NCBI RefSeq assembly: GCF_016765775.1 | Contig: NZ_JAESVN010000010.1 | Location: 37,397 to 101,396, forward strand | DNA: 64,000 nucleotides | Direction of reading: 5' to 3' | Origin: Szabonella alba | GTDB taxonomy: Bacteria > Pseudomonadota > Alphaproteobacteria > Rhodobacterales > Rhodobacteraceae | Shown here: piece by piece, positions 42,424 to 52,510 of the stretch | Position numbering within the stretch: the first letter of the stretch is position 1 | Layout of the letters: each line of letters starts with the position of its first letter | Translations under genes and position numbers: made by a program | Notes under the pieces: model-generated | Told to the model about the DNA's origin: nothing | Databases searched by the model: none | The model's input: only the letters and a program-made list of their open reading frames with translations

Positions 42424-43715
42424 CGTCCCGCGTCTTTCTGGTCGATGACGATGCCGATCATCTGGCCGCCCTTGCCGATCTGGTCGGGGCGGGCGGCCAT
42501 TCGGCGCGCGGCTTCCTGCGCGGTGCCGAGGCGCTGGCGGCACTGGATAGCGACCCGCCCGAGGCGCTGATCACCGATCTGCGCATGCCGGAAATGGACG
42601 GTTTCGCCCTGCTCGACGCCATCGGCGCGACCGGGCAGGACATTCCGGTGATCCTGATCACCGGCCATGGCGATATTGCCCATGCGGTGCGGGCGATCCA
42701 GTCAGGGGCCGAGGATTTTCTGGAAAAACCCTATGATGCCGGGCATTTGCTGGGCGTTCTTGCGCGCGTTCTGCGGGCGCGCGCCACCCGCACGGAACTG
42801 GCGCGCCTGCAATCCGAACAGCTTGCTGCCCCGGCGGCACTTCTGGGCGACAGCCCCGCCATGGCCGCGCTGCGTGACCGGATCACGGCCCTTGCGCCTT
42901 TGGATGTCGATGTGCTGCTGACCGGGGAAACCGGCACCGGCAAGGAACTTGCCGCCCGCGCGCTGCATGGCGCCGGGCCGCGCGGGCGCGGGCCTTTTGT
43001 CGCGCTGAATTGCGCGGCCCTGCCCGAGCATCTGTTCGAGTCCGAGATGTTCGGCCATGCCGCAGGCGCCTTTCCCGGCGCGCAGGACCGGGCGGGCAAG
43101 CTGGAAACCGCCGCAGGCGGCACGCTGATGCTGGATGAGGTCGAGGCGATGGCCCTGCCCTTGCAGGCCAAACTGCTGCGCGCGCTGCAGGAACGCCAGA
43201 TCGAACGGCTGGGCGAAAACCGCCTGCGGCCCCTGGATCTGCGCATCATCGCCACCGCCAAGGCCGATCTGCGCCAGCGCATTGCCGGGGGTAGTTTCCG
43301 TGCCGACCTGTATTACCGGCTGACCGGGGCCGAAATCACCCTGCCGCCACTGCGCGGTCTTGGCCCGGATATCGCGCTGATCTTTGCCCATTACGCCACC
43401 TTGGCCGCGCGGCGCTATGGCCGCGCGCTGCCCGAGCCTGATTTTGCCCTGCGCCGCGATCTGATGCGCCATGACTGGCCCGGTAATGTCCGCGAATTGC
43501 GCCTTGCCGCCGAACGCCATGCGCTGGGGCTTGAGGTCACGCTGCCTTTGCCCGAGGCCCCGACCCTTGCCGACCGCGTGGCCGAGTATGAGGCACGCGA
43601 GATCCGTGCAGCACTGGACCGCGTGCGGGGTCAGACCGAACGCGCGGCGCAGGATCTGGGCCTGCCGCGCCGGACACTGGCCGACAAGATGGCGCGCTAC
43701 GGGATCAGGCCCTGA
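42420..43715 (+). CDS. dctD: sigma-54-dependent response regulator, DctD type
   Basis: A 431-residue NtrC-family activator. The receiver has the acidic pocket at D9-D11, the phospho-acceptor D53 (ITDLRMPEMDG) and K103. The AAA+ domain follows, with Walker A GETGTGKEL and the sigma-54 contact loop GAFPGA at residues 216-221 in place of GAFTGA. Walker B is GTLMLDEVEAM. The Fis-type helix-turn-helix closes the protein (AAQDLGLPRRTLADKM). It is paired with DctB and should activate a -24/-12 promoter of the TRAP operon. Confidence 0.92.
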   Translation: MTSRVFLVDDDADHLAALADLVGAGGHSARGFLRGAEALAALDSDPPEALITDLRMPEMDGFALLDAIGATGQDIPVILITGHGDIAHAVRAIQSGAEDFLEKPYDAGHLLGVLARVLRARATRTELARLQSEQLAAPAALLGDSPAMAALRDRITALAPLDVDVLLTGETGTGKELAARALHGAGPRGRGPFVALNCAALPEHLFESEMFGHAAGAFPGAQDRAGKLETAAGGTLMLDEVEAMALPLQAKLLRALQERQIERLGENRLRPLDLRIIATAKADLRQRIAGGSFRADLYYRLTGAEITLPPLRGLGPDIALIFAHYATLAARRYGRALPEPDFALRRDLMRHDWPGNVRELRLAAERHALGLEVTLPLPEAPTLADRVAEYEAREIRAALDRVRGQTERAAQDLGLPRRTLADKMARYGIRP

Positions 43716-45877
<2,162 letters not shown>

Positions 45878-45989
45878 TCACGGGTCGGGCGGCGGCATCG
45901 GCCGCCCGCCTCCTGTCGCCTGCCTCATACCCTATGCGGCAGGTCGCGCTCAATGCGCAAAACGGACCGAAGCCCCGCCCCGGCCCCAT

Positions 45990-46080
45990 TCATCCTGGCA
46001 AAAATACCTTCGGGGGGAAGGTCCGGCCCGTAGGGGCCGGGCCGGCGGGGGGCAGACAGCCCCCCGTGACCGACGGGGGA
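45990..46080. repeat. GC-rich intergenic repeat with three hairpins (copy 2)
   Basis: It follows the pattern of the element at 10886-10960: an A-rich lead (GGCAAAAATACC), then CCTTC/GAAGG, CCGGCCC/GGGCCGG and GGGGGGC/GCCCCCC hairpins. It lies between the GNAT stop and the obgE start. It looks like a dispersed extragenic repeat and may also affect RNA stability. Confidence 0.5.
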
Positions 46081-46097
46081 ACTGCCGGGCAGCTGGA

Positions 46098-46643
46098 TCA
46101 GGCGTTGGACAGCTTGCGGATATAGGTCCAGGTCGGCACCCGAGCATTGCGCGCCACACTGAAGGTCTCGGCATCGCCCAGATAGTCGAAGCCACAATTC
46201 GTCAGCACCCGCGCCGATCCCGGATTGTCCTGAAACACCTCGGCAAAGATTGCGCAATTGCCCATCGGATTGGCCTCCAGCAGCGCACGCAGCGCCTCGG
46301 AGGCATAGCCTGTATTCCAGAAGGCCGGTGCCACCCAATAGCCGATTTCTGACTGCCCCCGGTCCATCGCCTTGAGCGAGATCACCCCCAGCACTTCCGG
46401 CAGGGCATTGGCGCTGCCATCCATGACCCAGACCTGCTCAACCCCGCCCGCAGCCATGCTGCGGGAGACGAAAGCCTCGGCGGCACCGGGTGGCAGCGGA
46501 TGGGGAATGGATCGTGTGGCCTTGGCCACCCGCGCATCGCCCGCGTAAAGCGCAAACAGCCCCGCATCCGATTTCCGCACCGGCCGCAGCAGCAATCTGC
46601 CCGCCGGGATGACGGCCTTCTGGTCGATCATGTCAAGCGTCAT
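46098..46643 (-). CDS. GNAT-family N-acetyltransferase (RimJ/RimL-like)
   Basis: A 181-residue acetyltransferase of the RimJ-like subfamily. It shows GRLLLRPVRKSDAGLFALYA at the start, the CoA-loop region GYWVAPAFWNTGYASEALRA and VFQDNPGSARVLTNCGFDYL. The ATG at 46643 has GGAGGGG upstream. Its place between rpmA and obgE is a conserved Rhodobacteraceae arrangement, but the acceptor substrate is unknown. Confidence 0.9.
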   Translation of the reverse strand: MTLDMIDQKAVIPAGRLLLRPVRKSDAGLFALYAGDARVAKATRSIPHPLPPGAAEAFVSRSMAAGGVEQVWVMDGSANALPEVLGVISLKAMDRGQSEIGYWVAPAFWNTGYASEALRALLEANPMGNCAIFAEVFQDNPGSARVLTNCGFDYLGDAETFSVARNARVPTWTYIRKLSNA

Positions 46644-46882
46644 GGCCCCTCCTCCGAAGCACATGCCGGGTTGCCCCGGGTGAATCGCCCGGATCCGGCG
46701 GGATATACCCACCGGACGGGCCTTGCCGGGCAAAACGCGATACGCGCCCTGCCCGGTCTTGCGCCTGCCCGTCGCCTCTGGCCCCCGGGCAAATCATCTT
46801 GTCCGCCCTGAACTGCGCGCCGACAGGGCGCAGCGCTGGCGATTCCCTGTTTCCAGACCCCGAAGGCTCCTGAAACGGGAAA

Positions 46883-46906
46883 GGGACCGGCCTTCCGGCC
46901 GATCCC
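46883..46906 (-). terminator. hairpin downstream of rpmA
   Basis: On the minus strand GGGATCGGCC and GGCCGGTCCC form a stem around a GGAA tetraloop, followed by CTTTCCCGTTT. It lies 31 bases past the rpmA stop codon. The U-run is imperfect, so termination may be partial. Confidence 0.5.
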
Positions 46907-46936
46907 CCTGTTACATACGGACTGTAACGGTTCGGC

Positions 46937-47206
46937 TTACTCGGCTGCCTCCGCGGCGGGGAGGACCGAAATGAAGGTGCGGCCCTTGAGGCCCGACTTG
47001 AAGGTCACGCGGCCCTCGACCGTGGCAAAGATCGTATGGTCACGGCCCATGCCGACGCCTTCGCCCGGAAACATCTTCGTGCCGCGCTGGCGCACGATGA
47101 TATTGCCCGGGATCGCGGCCTGACCGCCATAAAGCTTCACGCCAAGGCGACGACCGGCCGAGTCGCGGCCGTTGCGGGACGAACCGCCTGCTTTCTTGTG
47201 TGCCAT
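46937..47206 (-). CDS. rpmA: 50S ribosomal protein L27
   Basis: An 89-residue ribosomal protein at the peptidyl-transferase end of the large subunit. The N-terminus is [20 protein letters not shown] with no cleaved extension. [20 protein letters not shown] is the family signature. It follows rplU by 6 bases. Confidence 0.98.
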   Translation of the reverse strand: MAHKKAGGSSRNGRDSAGRRLGVKLYGGQAAIPGNIIVRQRGTKMFPGEGVGMGRDHTIFATVEGRVTFKSGLKGRTFISVLPAAEAAE

Positions 47207-47212
47207 GGGGGA

Positions 47213-47668
47213 TTACTCCTTGGACGCCGCGGCCTTGGCGGCACGCTTGGGTTTCGCGGGGGCCTCATCCGCTTTCGGTGCGGCCCCGGTTTCATGCGCC
47301 GAACGGCGCGCATCGGCGGTTCCGGTCGCAGCGGCAACGCCCGATTTGTCGGCGCCCGTGGCCAGAACATCCGTGACGCGCAGCAGCGTCAGGTGCTGAC
47401 GATGGCCCTTGGTGCGCTGCGAGCTGTGCTTGCGGCGGCGCTTGACGTAATGGATGACTTTCTCGCCCTTGATCTGGGCGATCACCTCGGCCTGCACGGC
47501 GGCACCGGCCACCAGCGGCGCACCGACGGTCAGCGTTTCACCGCCCACCATCAGGATGTCGTTGAACTGGACTTTTTCACCAGCTTCGGCCGCAAGCTTT
47601 TCCACGCGCAGCACGTCACCCGCCTGCACCTTGTATTGCTTGCCGCCTGTCTTGAGGACCGCGAACAT
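47213..47668 (-). CDS. rplU: 50S ribosomal protein L21, C-terminally extended
   Basis: A 151-residue L21. The ordinary core is residues 1-103 (MFAVLKTGGKQYKVQAGDVL, then KRRRKHSSQRTKGHRQHLTL). About 48 further residues are rich in Ala, Lys, Thr and Pro and end KPKRAAKAAASKE. Such tails are known in alphaproteobacteria. Upstream (47669-47889) a TTGACC box lies on the minus strand (47722-47727) and may be the -35 of its promoter, although no good -10 follows. Confidence 0.97.
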   Translation of the reverse strand: MFAVLKTGGKQYKVQAGDVLRVEKLAAEAGEKVQFNDILMVGGETLTVGAPLVAGAAVQAEVIAQIKGEKVIHYVKRRRKHSSQRTKGHRQHLTLLRVTDVLATGADKSGVAAATGTADARRSAHETGAAPKADEAPAKPKRAAKAAASKE

Positions 47669-47889
47669 GGGTCTTTCCTTCTTGCGTTACCCGCGTCCTG
47701 TGGCCCCTTGCGGTGTTGCCGGGTCAAGCCCGCCTCGGACAGCGCGCCCCTTTTCGGGACGAGATCAATATGACACCAGGCCACCCCAAGGGCCGCCAGG
47801 AAGCGCGCTTATCGCGGATGCGCCCTGTGCTGTCAAGCCATGGCGCGCGGCAATCGGGCCGAAATCAGCAGCAAAAGCGGCTTTTCCGC

Positions 47890-48783
47890 TCAGATATCCA
47901 TGCCCATCATCTGCCGCGCAGCGGCCCGGCCCAGATCGCGCGAAATCGCGGTAAAGACCGCGTCGAAGGCGGCAAAAAGTGCGCGGTTCAGGCGCTGGCC
48001 CTCATCGCTCTGGCTGAAGGCAAGATAGGCCTCCATCTCGTCATCGGGCACCGAGCCATAGGACAGCGCGAGATAGGGATAAAGCCATTCGACAGTTTCC
48101 TGCCGGATATCGGCTTCCTGCGCCCAGACATCGGCCAGCATCTGATCTTCGGTCAGTTCATCGCCGACACCGCCCACCTCGGCCATGCCCTGAAAAAACG
48201 CCAGATTGGCATTCAGCGCACCCAGAACATTGCTTTCGATCAGGTCATTGGCCTCGGCAAAGCGCTGCAGAAGGTCATACCGCGCATCTCCCTTGGCCTC
48301 CATCTCTTCGGCGCGCAGCTTTGCGGCCTCCTCGACCGCCGGATCCAGAAGCGAGCGGCGCGCCTCCACTTCCAGCAACAGGATCCGCCGTCCGGCATCG
48401 CTGTCAAAGAACGCAGCGGCAGCGGCCAGTGTTTCGGCCTCGCCTTCCAGTTCGGTGTCCAGAACCGTATCGAAGCGCTTGCGCATGGTCGGCGCGTCAT
48501 AGATCAGCGCCACGATCCGGCGCCAGTCGGCGCCGCCCTGACCGGGGAACAGCTCCCCCTCCATCTGGCGGCCATAATCCAGCCCTTCCAGACGCATGAC
48601 CTCGATCACCTCGCCGATCTTCAGAAGGTCGGAAAGGCGTGCGGGCGTGACGGCCCCTGCCTCGCCGGACTGCACGGAAGGGCTGGATTGCGCCAAAGCG
48701 GAACCGACCGGAATTCCGGCGGCGAACCCGGCCAGCAGCAGGGCAGAAAGGCTAAGGGACTTCAGAAAAACCATGGACACCAC
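47890..48783 (-). CDS. DUF2059 domain protein, exported
   Basis: A 297-residue protein with a signal peptide (SLSLSALLLAGFAAGIPVGSALA). It is mostly helical, with features of DUF2059 proteins (LLKIGEVIEVMRLEGLDYGR and LAFSQSDEGQRLNRALF). The function of the family is unknown; a periplasmic location is predicted. AGGA precedes the chosen ATG at 48783, and a second ATG nine bases later is possible. It lies downstream of the intron-bearing tRNA gene. Confidence 0.82.
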   Translation of the reverse strand: MVSMVFLKSLSLSALLLAGFAAGIPVGSALAQSSPSVQSGEAGAVTPARLSDLLKIGEVIEVMRLEGLDYGRQMEGELFPGQGGADWRRIVALIYDAPTMRKRFDTVLDTELEGEAETLAAAAAFFDSDAGRRILLLEVEARRSLLDPAVEEAAKLRAEEMEAKGDARYDLLQRFAEANDLIESNVLGALNANLAFFQGMAEVGGVGDELTEDQMLADVWAQEADIRQETVEWLYPYLALSYGSVPDDEMEAYLAFSQSDEGQRLNRALFAAFDAVFTAISRDLGRAAARQMMGMDI

Positions 48784-48944
48784 ATTTCAAGATCCTGTCC
48801 TGAAACTAGGGGTTGCGGGGCCGATTGCCAAGGCGCAGCGACGATAAGGCCCGCAGATCAGGGCCGATCTGGGCGGGAAACGGCCCAGCAGGCCTGATCC
48901 CGGGCAGGCCCGGATGGCTGCCTGTCGGGACTGTTTGTCGGGGC

Positions 48945-49279
48945 TGGTGCGGACGGCGGGACTTGAACCCGCACTTCCCGAAGGAAAACAGATTTTCATA
49001 CCACTTCGGCTTTCGCCGCCGCCCCCCAAGCCGAACCGGCAGGGGCGTTCGTGGTCTGGACTATCCCTTCGCCCTGACCAGCCCTGAAGACATGGTTTTA
49101 GGCGCCGCCCGTCTAGTCTCTACACCTTCCCGGCCCTTTCGGGCGGGCTTGGCTCGGGATCGGCACGGGCCTTGCGACCCAGAGCTTTCCCCGAATTTGA
49201 GCGGTTCTGCACCGAAGGTTTCCCGACGGGCACTCCAATTGTCAAAGTCTGCTGCGTCTACCGATTTCGCCACGTCCGC
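48945..49279 (-). tRNA. tRNA-Leu(UAA) interrupted by a group I intron
   Basis: The exons are 49245-49279 (5') and 48945-48996 (3', with encoded CCA at 48945-48947). Joined, they form a normal tRNA-Leu: acceptor GCGGACG/CGTCCGC and a long variable arm with the stem TTCC/GGAA. The T arm is GCGGG/CCCGC. The anticodon loop CTTAAAA gives anticodon UAA. The intron follows U34, the same place as in cyanobacterial and plastid tRNA-Leu(UAA) introns. The discriminator base is A. Confidence 0.92.
48997..49244 (-). ncRNA. group I self-splicing intron (IC3-like)
   Basis: A 248-nt intron without an open reading frame. The core is recognisable: the P7 5' strand in GTGTAGAGACTAGACGG (49107-49125) pairs GACTA with TAGTC in AAGGGATAGTCCAG (49053-49069). 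The P4-like AAATTCGGGGAAAGC precedes it. A GAGU guide pairs with exon ACUU, leaving the usual U-G pair at the 5' splice site. The intron ends in G (48997). The sequence resembles the Azoarcus tRNA-Ile intron core as I recall it. Confidence 0.88.
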
Positions 49280-49416
49280 ACGGGGGCGTTCTTGCCATAT
49301 CACCGGGCCGAGCGCGAGGGTGAAAACCACTCCACCGCCTGATCCGCCTCGCCCCTTGATCCACAGACCGTGGCATCCGATCATGGCACTCCCGTTCCCA
49401 CCGAAAGGCACCCCCC

Positions 49417-50631
49417 ATGCGCCGCACCGTCCTCGCTGTTCCCGCCCTGCTTTGCGGCATTCTTGGCCCCGCCTTGTCCATGGCCGAGACGCGCATGATT
49501 TCCGGCAGCCTGACCTATCGCGAAAGGATCGCCCTGCCCGACGACGCGGAATGGCAAGTCGAGATTGCAGCACCGGACGGACAGGTCGTGACACGTTCGG
49601 AACCGGCCCGGGGCCGTCAGGTGCCGTTCGATTTCAATCTTGAGCTGCCCGAAGGCCCGCTGGTCCTGCGCGCCACGATCCTTGTGCAGGATCGCCTGGC
49701 ATGGCGGTCCGGATCCGTCCCGATCCCGGCGGGAGCGTCAGATGCAGACCTTGGGCCGCTGTCGCTTCACGGCCATATCACCCAGCGGCCACGCGGATGG
49801 CTATTATGCGGGGAGCGGATTTTCGGGCTGGGTTTTGCGGGTGAGGACGCGGTGCTGAGCCTTGGCCAAGACAGCCGCCGCCTGCCCGCCCTTCTCGCGC
49901 CGGCCAACTCGGGCGCGCGCTTTGCCGATGACGGGCCGCACGCGGTCTGGATCAAGGAGGACGGCGCCATCATCCGCTGGCAGGGCGATGAGATGCCGGC
50001 ATGCAACTCTCTTGCGCTGCCCCCCGAAACGGCGCTGACCGCGCGGGGAAATGAACCGGGCTGGGTGCTGACCCTGAATGCAGACGGCGCGGCGCTTTCG
50101 ACCGAGGGCGGGCTTACCGCAGCACTGTCGCCCCTGCCCGAACCCGATGCGGGGCCGGACCATCTGCGCTGGAGCTTTCCGGGGCTTGAGTTCACGGTGA
50201 CGGCGGGCCCCTGCGCCGACAGCATGTCGGGCATGCCCTATCCCTTTGCCGCCGGGGTTCAGGGTGAGGGGCTGGACCTGACGGGCTGTGCGGGCGATCC
50301 GCTGCTGCTGTTGCAGGGCGACTGGCGGGTGATGCAGATCGAAGGCCATGACCTTGCCGAAGGGTCCGAGGCGCCGGACTTCACCGTCACGGGCGATGCG
50401 GTTTCCGGTTTCTCGGGCTGCAACCGCTTCAACGCCAGGGCAGTGCTGGACGGCGAAAGCCTGCGCATCGGTCCGGCGGCGGTGACGCGCATGGCCTGCC
50501 CGCCCGACCAGATGGCGCTGGAAGCCGCCTTTCTTGCGGCGCTGACCGCGACCGACCGGTTTGATATCGGCCCGGACGGGGGCCTGATCCTGATTGCGGC
50601 GGATCGCGACCTGCTGCGGGCCGAGCGCTGA
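49417..50631 (+). CDS. exported YbaY-like/META-domain protein
   Basis: A 404-residue exported protein with signal peptide (LAVPALLCGILGPALSMA). Residues about 27-115 look like a YbaY-type lipoprotein domain (RMISGSLTYRERIALPDDAE). A middle domain (ARGNEPGWVLTLNADG) resembles MliC/COG3650-like modules. The C-terminal META domain is residues about 300-400 (LQGDWRVMQIEGHDL, FSGCNRFNARAVLDGESLRI, TRMACPPDQMALEAAFL). META-domain proteins such as HslJ are linked to stress and antibiotic resistance; this one's role is unknown. Confidence 0.85.
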   Translation: MRRTVLAVPALLCGILGPALSMAETRMISGSLTYRERIALPDDAEWQVEIAAPDGQVVTRSEPARGRQVPFDFNLELPEGPLVLRATILVQDRLAWRSGSVPIPAGASDADLGPLSLHGHITQRPRGWLLCGERIFGLGFAGEDAVLSLGQDSRRLPALLAPANSGARFADDGPHAVWIKEDGAIIRWQGDEMPACNSLALPPETALTARGNEPGWVLTLNADGAALSTEGGLTAALSPLPEPDAGPDHLRWSFPGLEFTVTAGPCADSMSGMPYPFAAGVQGEGLDLTGCAGDPLLLLQGDWRVMQIEGHDLAEGSEAPDFTVTGDAVSGFSGCNRFNARAVLDGESLRIGPAAVTRMACPPDQMALEAAFLAALTATDRFDIGPDGGLILIAADRDLLRAER

Positions 50632-50740
50632 ACGCCGGGGAAAGTCGGGACGGCCGGAGCCATGGCCACGCTGCGGCGCGGCGATTGACAGCTTCGGGCC
50701 GCTCGTCCAATAGTCAGACGGTTCCGAAGGGGAGGCAGTG

Positions 50741-51445
50741 ATGAAGAAGATCTATCCGGATGCGGCGACGGCGCTGGACGGGCTGCTGTTCGACGGCATG
50801 ACGATTGCCGCGGGCGGTTTCGGCCTTTGCGGCATTCCCGAATTGCTGATCGCGGCGATCCGCGATGCGGGCACGAAGGATCTGACCGTTGCCTCGAACA
50901 ATGCGGGCGTGGACGGGTTCGGCCTTGGCCTGCTGCTGGAGACGCGGCAGGTGCGCAAGATGATCTCCTCCTATGTCGGGGAAAATGCCGAATTCATGCG
51001 GCAATATCTGTCCGGCGAACTGGAACTGGAATTCAACCCGCAGGGCACGCTGGCCGAGCGGATGCGGGCGGGCGGCGCGGGGATCCCGGGCTTTTACACC
51101 GCAACCGGCGTCGGCACGGTGATTGCCGAGGGCAAGGAGGTCAAAACCTTCAACGGCCGGGAATACATCCTTGAAACCGGGATCATTGCCGATCTGTCCA
51201 TCGTCAAGGCGTGGAAGGCCGATCCCAGCGGCAATCTTGTCTTCCGCAAGACCGCGCGCAATTTCAACCCGCCCGCGGCGACCTGCGGCAAGACCTGCAT
51301 CGTCGAGGTTGAGGAAATCGTGCCGATGGGCAGCCTTGACCCCGATACGATCCATCTGCCGGGGATCTATGTGCATCGCCTGATCCAGGGCCAGCACGAG
51401 AAACGCATCGAACAGCGCACCGTGCGCAAGCGGGAGGGGGTGTGA
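50741..51445 (+). CDS. scoA: 3-oxoacid CoA-transferase subunit A
   Basis: A 234-residue subunit of succinyl-CoA:3-ketoacid CoA-transferase, which activates acetoacetate with succinyl-CoA for ketone-body and PHB use. Motifs are [32 protein letters not shown] and [23 protein letters not shown] lies 5 bases before the ATG at 50741, which I prefer to the adjacent GTG. The stop overlaps subunit B by one base. Confidence 0.94.
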   Translation: MKKIYPDAATALDGLLFDGMTIAAGGFGLCGIPELLIAAIRDAGTKDLTVASNNAGVDGFGLGLLLETRQVRKMISSYVGENAEFMRQYLSGELELEFNPQGTLAERMRAGGAGIPGFYTATGVGTVIAEGKEVKTFNGREYILETGIIADLSIVKAWKADPSGNLVFRKTARNFNPPAATCGKTCIVEVEEIVPMGSLDPDTIHLPGIYVHRLIQGQHEKRIEQRTVRKREGV

Positions 51446-52089
51446 TGGCCGTCGAACAAAAAGGCTGGAACCGCAACCAGATGGCGGCGCGTGCCGCGCA
51501 GGAATTGCAGGATGGCTGGTATGTCAATCTGGGGATCGGCATTCCGACGCTGGTCTCGAACTACATCCCCGAAGGCGTGAATGTCACGCTGCAGTCGGAA
51601 AACGGCATGCTGGGCATGGGCCCTTTCCCCTTTGAGGGGGAAGAGGATGCCGACCTGATCAATGCTGGCAAGCAGACGATCACCGAATTGCCGCAGACCG
51701 CCTTTTTCGACAGTGCGCAAAGTTTCGCGATGATCCGGGGCGGCAAGATCGCCATGGCGATCCTTGGCGCGATGGAAGTGGCGGAAAACGGTGATCTGGC
51801 GAACTGGATGATCCCCGGCAAGCTGGTTAAGGGCATGGGCGGCGCGATGGATCTGGTCGCGGGCGTGGGCCGGGTCGTGGTGGTGATGGACCACACCAAC
51901 AAGGCGGGCGAATCGAAGGTTCTGCGCGACTGCACCCTGCCGCTGACAGGCAAGGGCGTCGTCGACCGCATCATCACCAATCTGGGCGTTCTGGATGTGG
52001 TCGAGGGCGGGTTGCGCATCGTGGAATGTGCCGATGGCGTGACCGAGGCCGAATTGCGCGCCGCGACCGAGGCGACAATCCTTGACTGA
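51445..52089 (+). CDS. scoB: 3-oxoacid CoA-transferase subunit B
   Basis: A 214-residue catalytic partner of subunit A. The active-site Glu is in [29 protein letters not shown] and [20 protein letters not shown] are family signatures. The ATG at 51445 overlaps the scoA stop (TGATG), so the two are coupled and made in equal amounts. The end overlaps a small acetyltransferase gene. Confidence 0.94.
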   Translation: MAVEQKGWNRNQMAARAAQELQDGWYVNLGIGIPTLVSNYIPEGVNVTLQSENGMLGMGPFPFEGEEDADLINAGKQTITELPQTAFFDSAQSFAMIRGGKIAMAILGAMEVAENGDLANWMIPGKLVKGMGGAMDLVAGVGRVVVVMDHTNKAGESKVLRDCTLPLTGKGVVDRIITNLGVLDVVEGGLRIVECADGVTEAELRAATEATILD

Positions 52090-52387
52090 TCCCGCAAACG
52101 CCGATTCCGCGATCCGCAAGGAACTGTCCGGTGCCAAGGGCCGCTATGTGCTGACCGAGAACGGGGCGGAGGCCGAGATCACCTTCTCGGTCACCTCTGC
52201 CACGCTGATCATCGCCGACCATACCGGCGTGCCCGAGGCACTGCGCGGCAGCGGGGCGGGCCTGCGGCTGGTCGAATATATGGTTACCGATGCGCGGGCC
52301 TCAGGCTTCCGGATCATGCCGCTTTGCCCCTTCGTCAACGCGATGCGAAAGCGCCATCCTGAATGGGCCGACGCTTTCGCGGTCTGA
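52082..52387 (+). CDS. small YjdJ-type N-acetyltransferase (GNAT)
   Basis: A 101-residue minimal GNAT-fold protein of the YjdJ/GCN5-like type (yeast GTT1-like, sometimes named for its [12 protein letters not shown]oA loop). It shows [16 protein letters not shown], then [20 protein letters not shown]. The only plausible start is TTG at 52082, inside the end of scoB, so it is probably coupled to it. The acceptor is unknown. Confidence 0.85.
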   Translation: MTDPANADSAIRKELSGAKGRYVLTENGAEAEITFSVTSATLIIADHTGVPEALRGSGAGLRLVEYMVTDARASGFRIMPLCPFVNAMRKRHPEWADAFAV

Positions 52388-52464
52388 TCCGTGTGAAGGG
52401 CTGGCCGTTATCCGTTCCGCATTTCCCGGACCGCGCAGAACGCCGCACGCGCGCATCCTGCTGC

Positions 52465-52502
52465 AAAACGCGCGCCCTGCCCTACCGGCAGGACGCGCGT
52501 TC
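52465..52502 (-). terminator. rho-independent terminator of the dehydrogenase gene
   Basis: A 15-bp stem with one mismatch (AACGCGCGTCCTGCC with GGCAGGGCGCGCGTT) around a 5-base loop is followed on the minus strand by a short U-run. It starts 9 bases past the dehydrogenase stop. Its near-symmetry lets it also serve the plus-strand scoAB unit. Confidence 0.75.
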
Positions 52503-52510
52503 GCGTTGTC

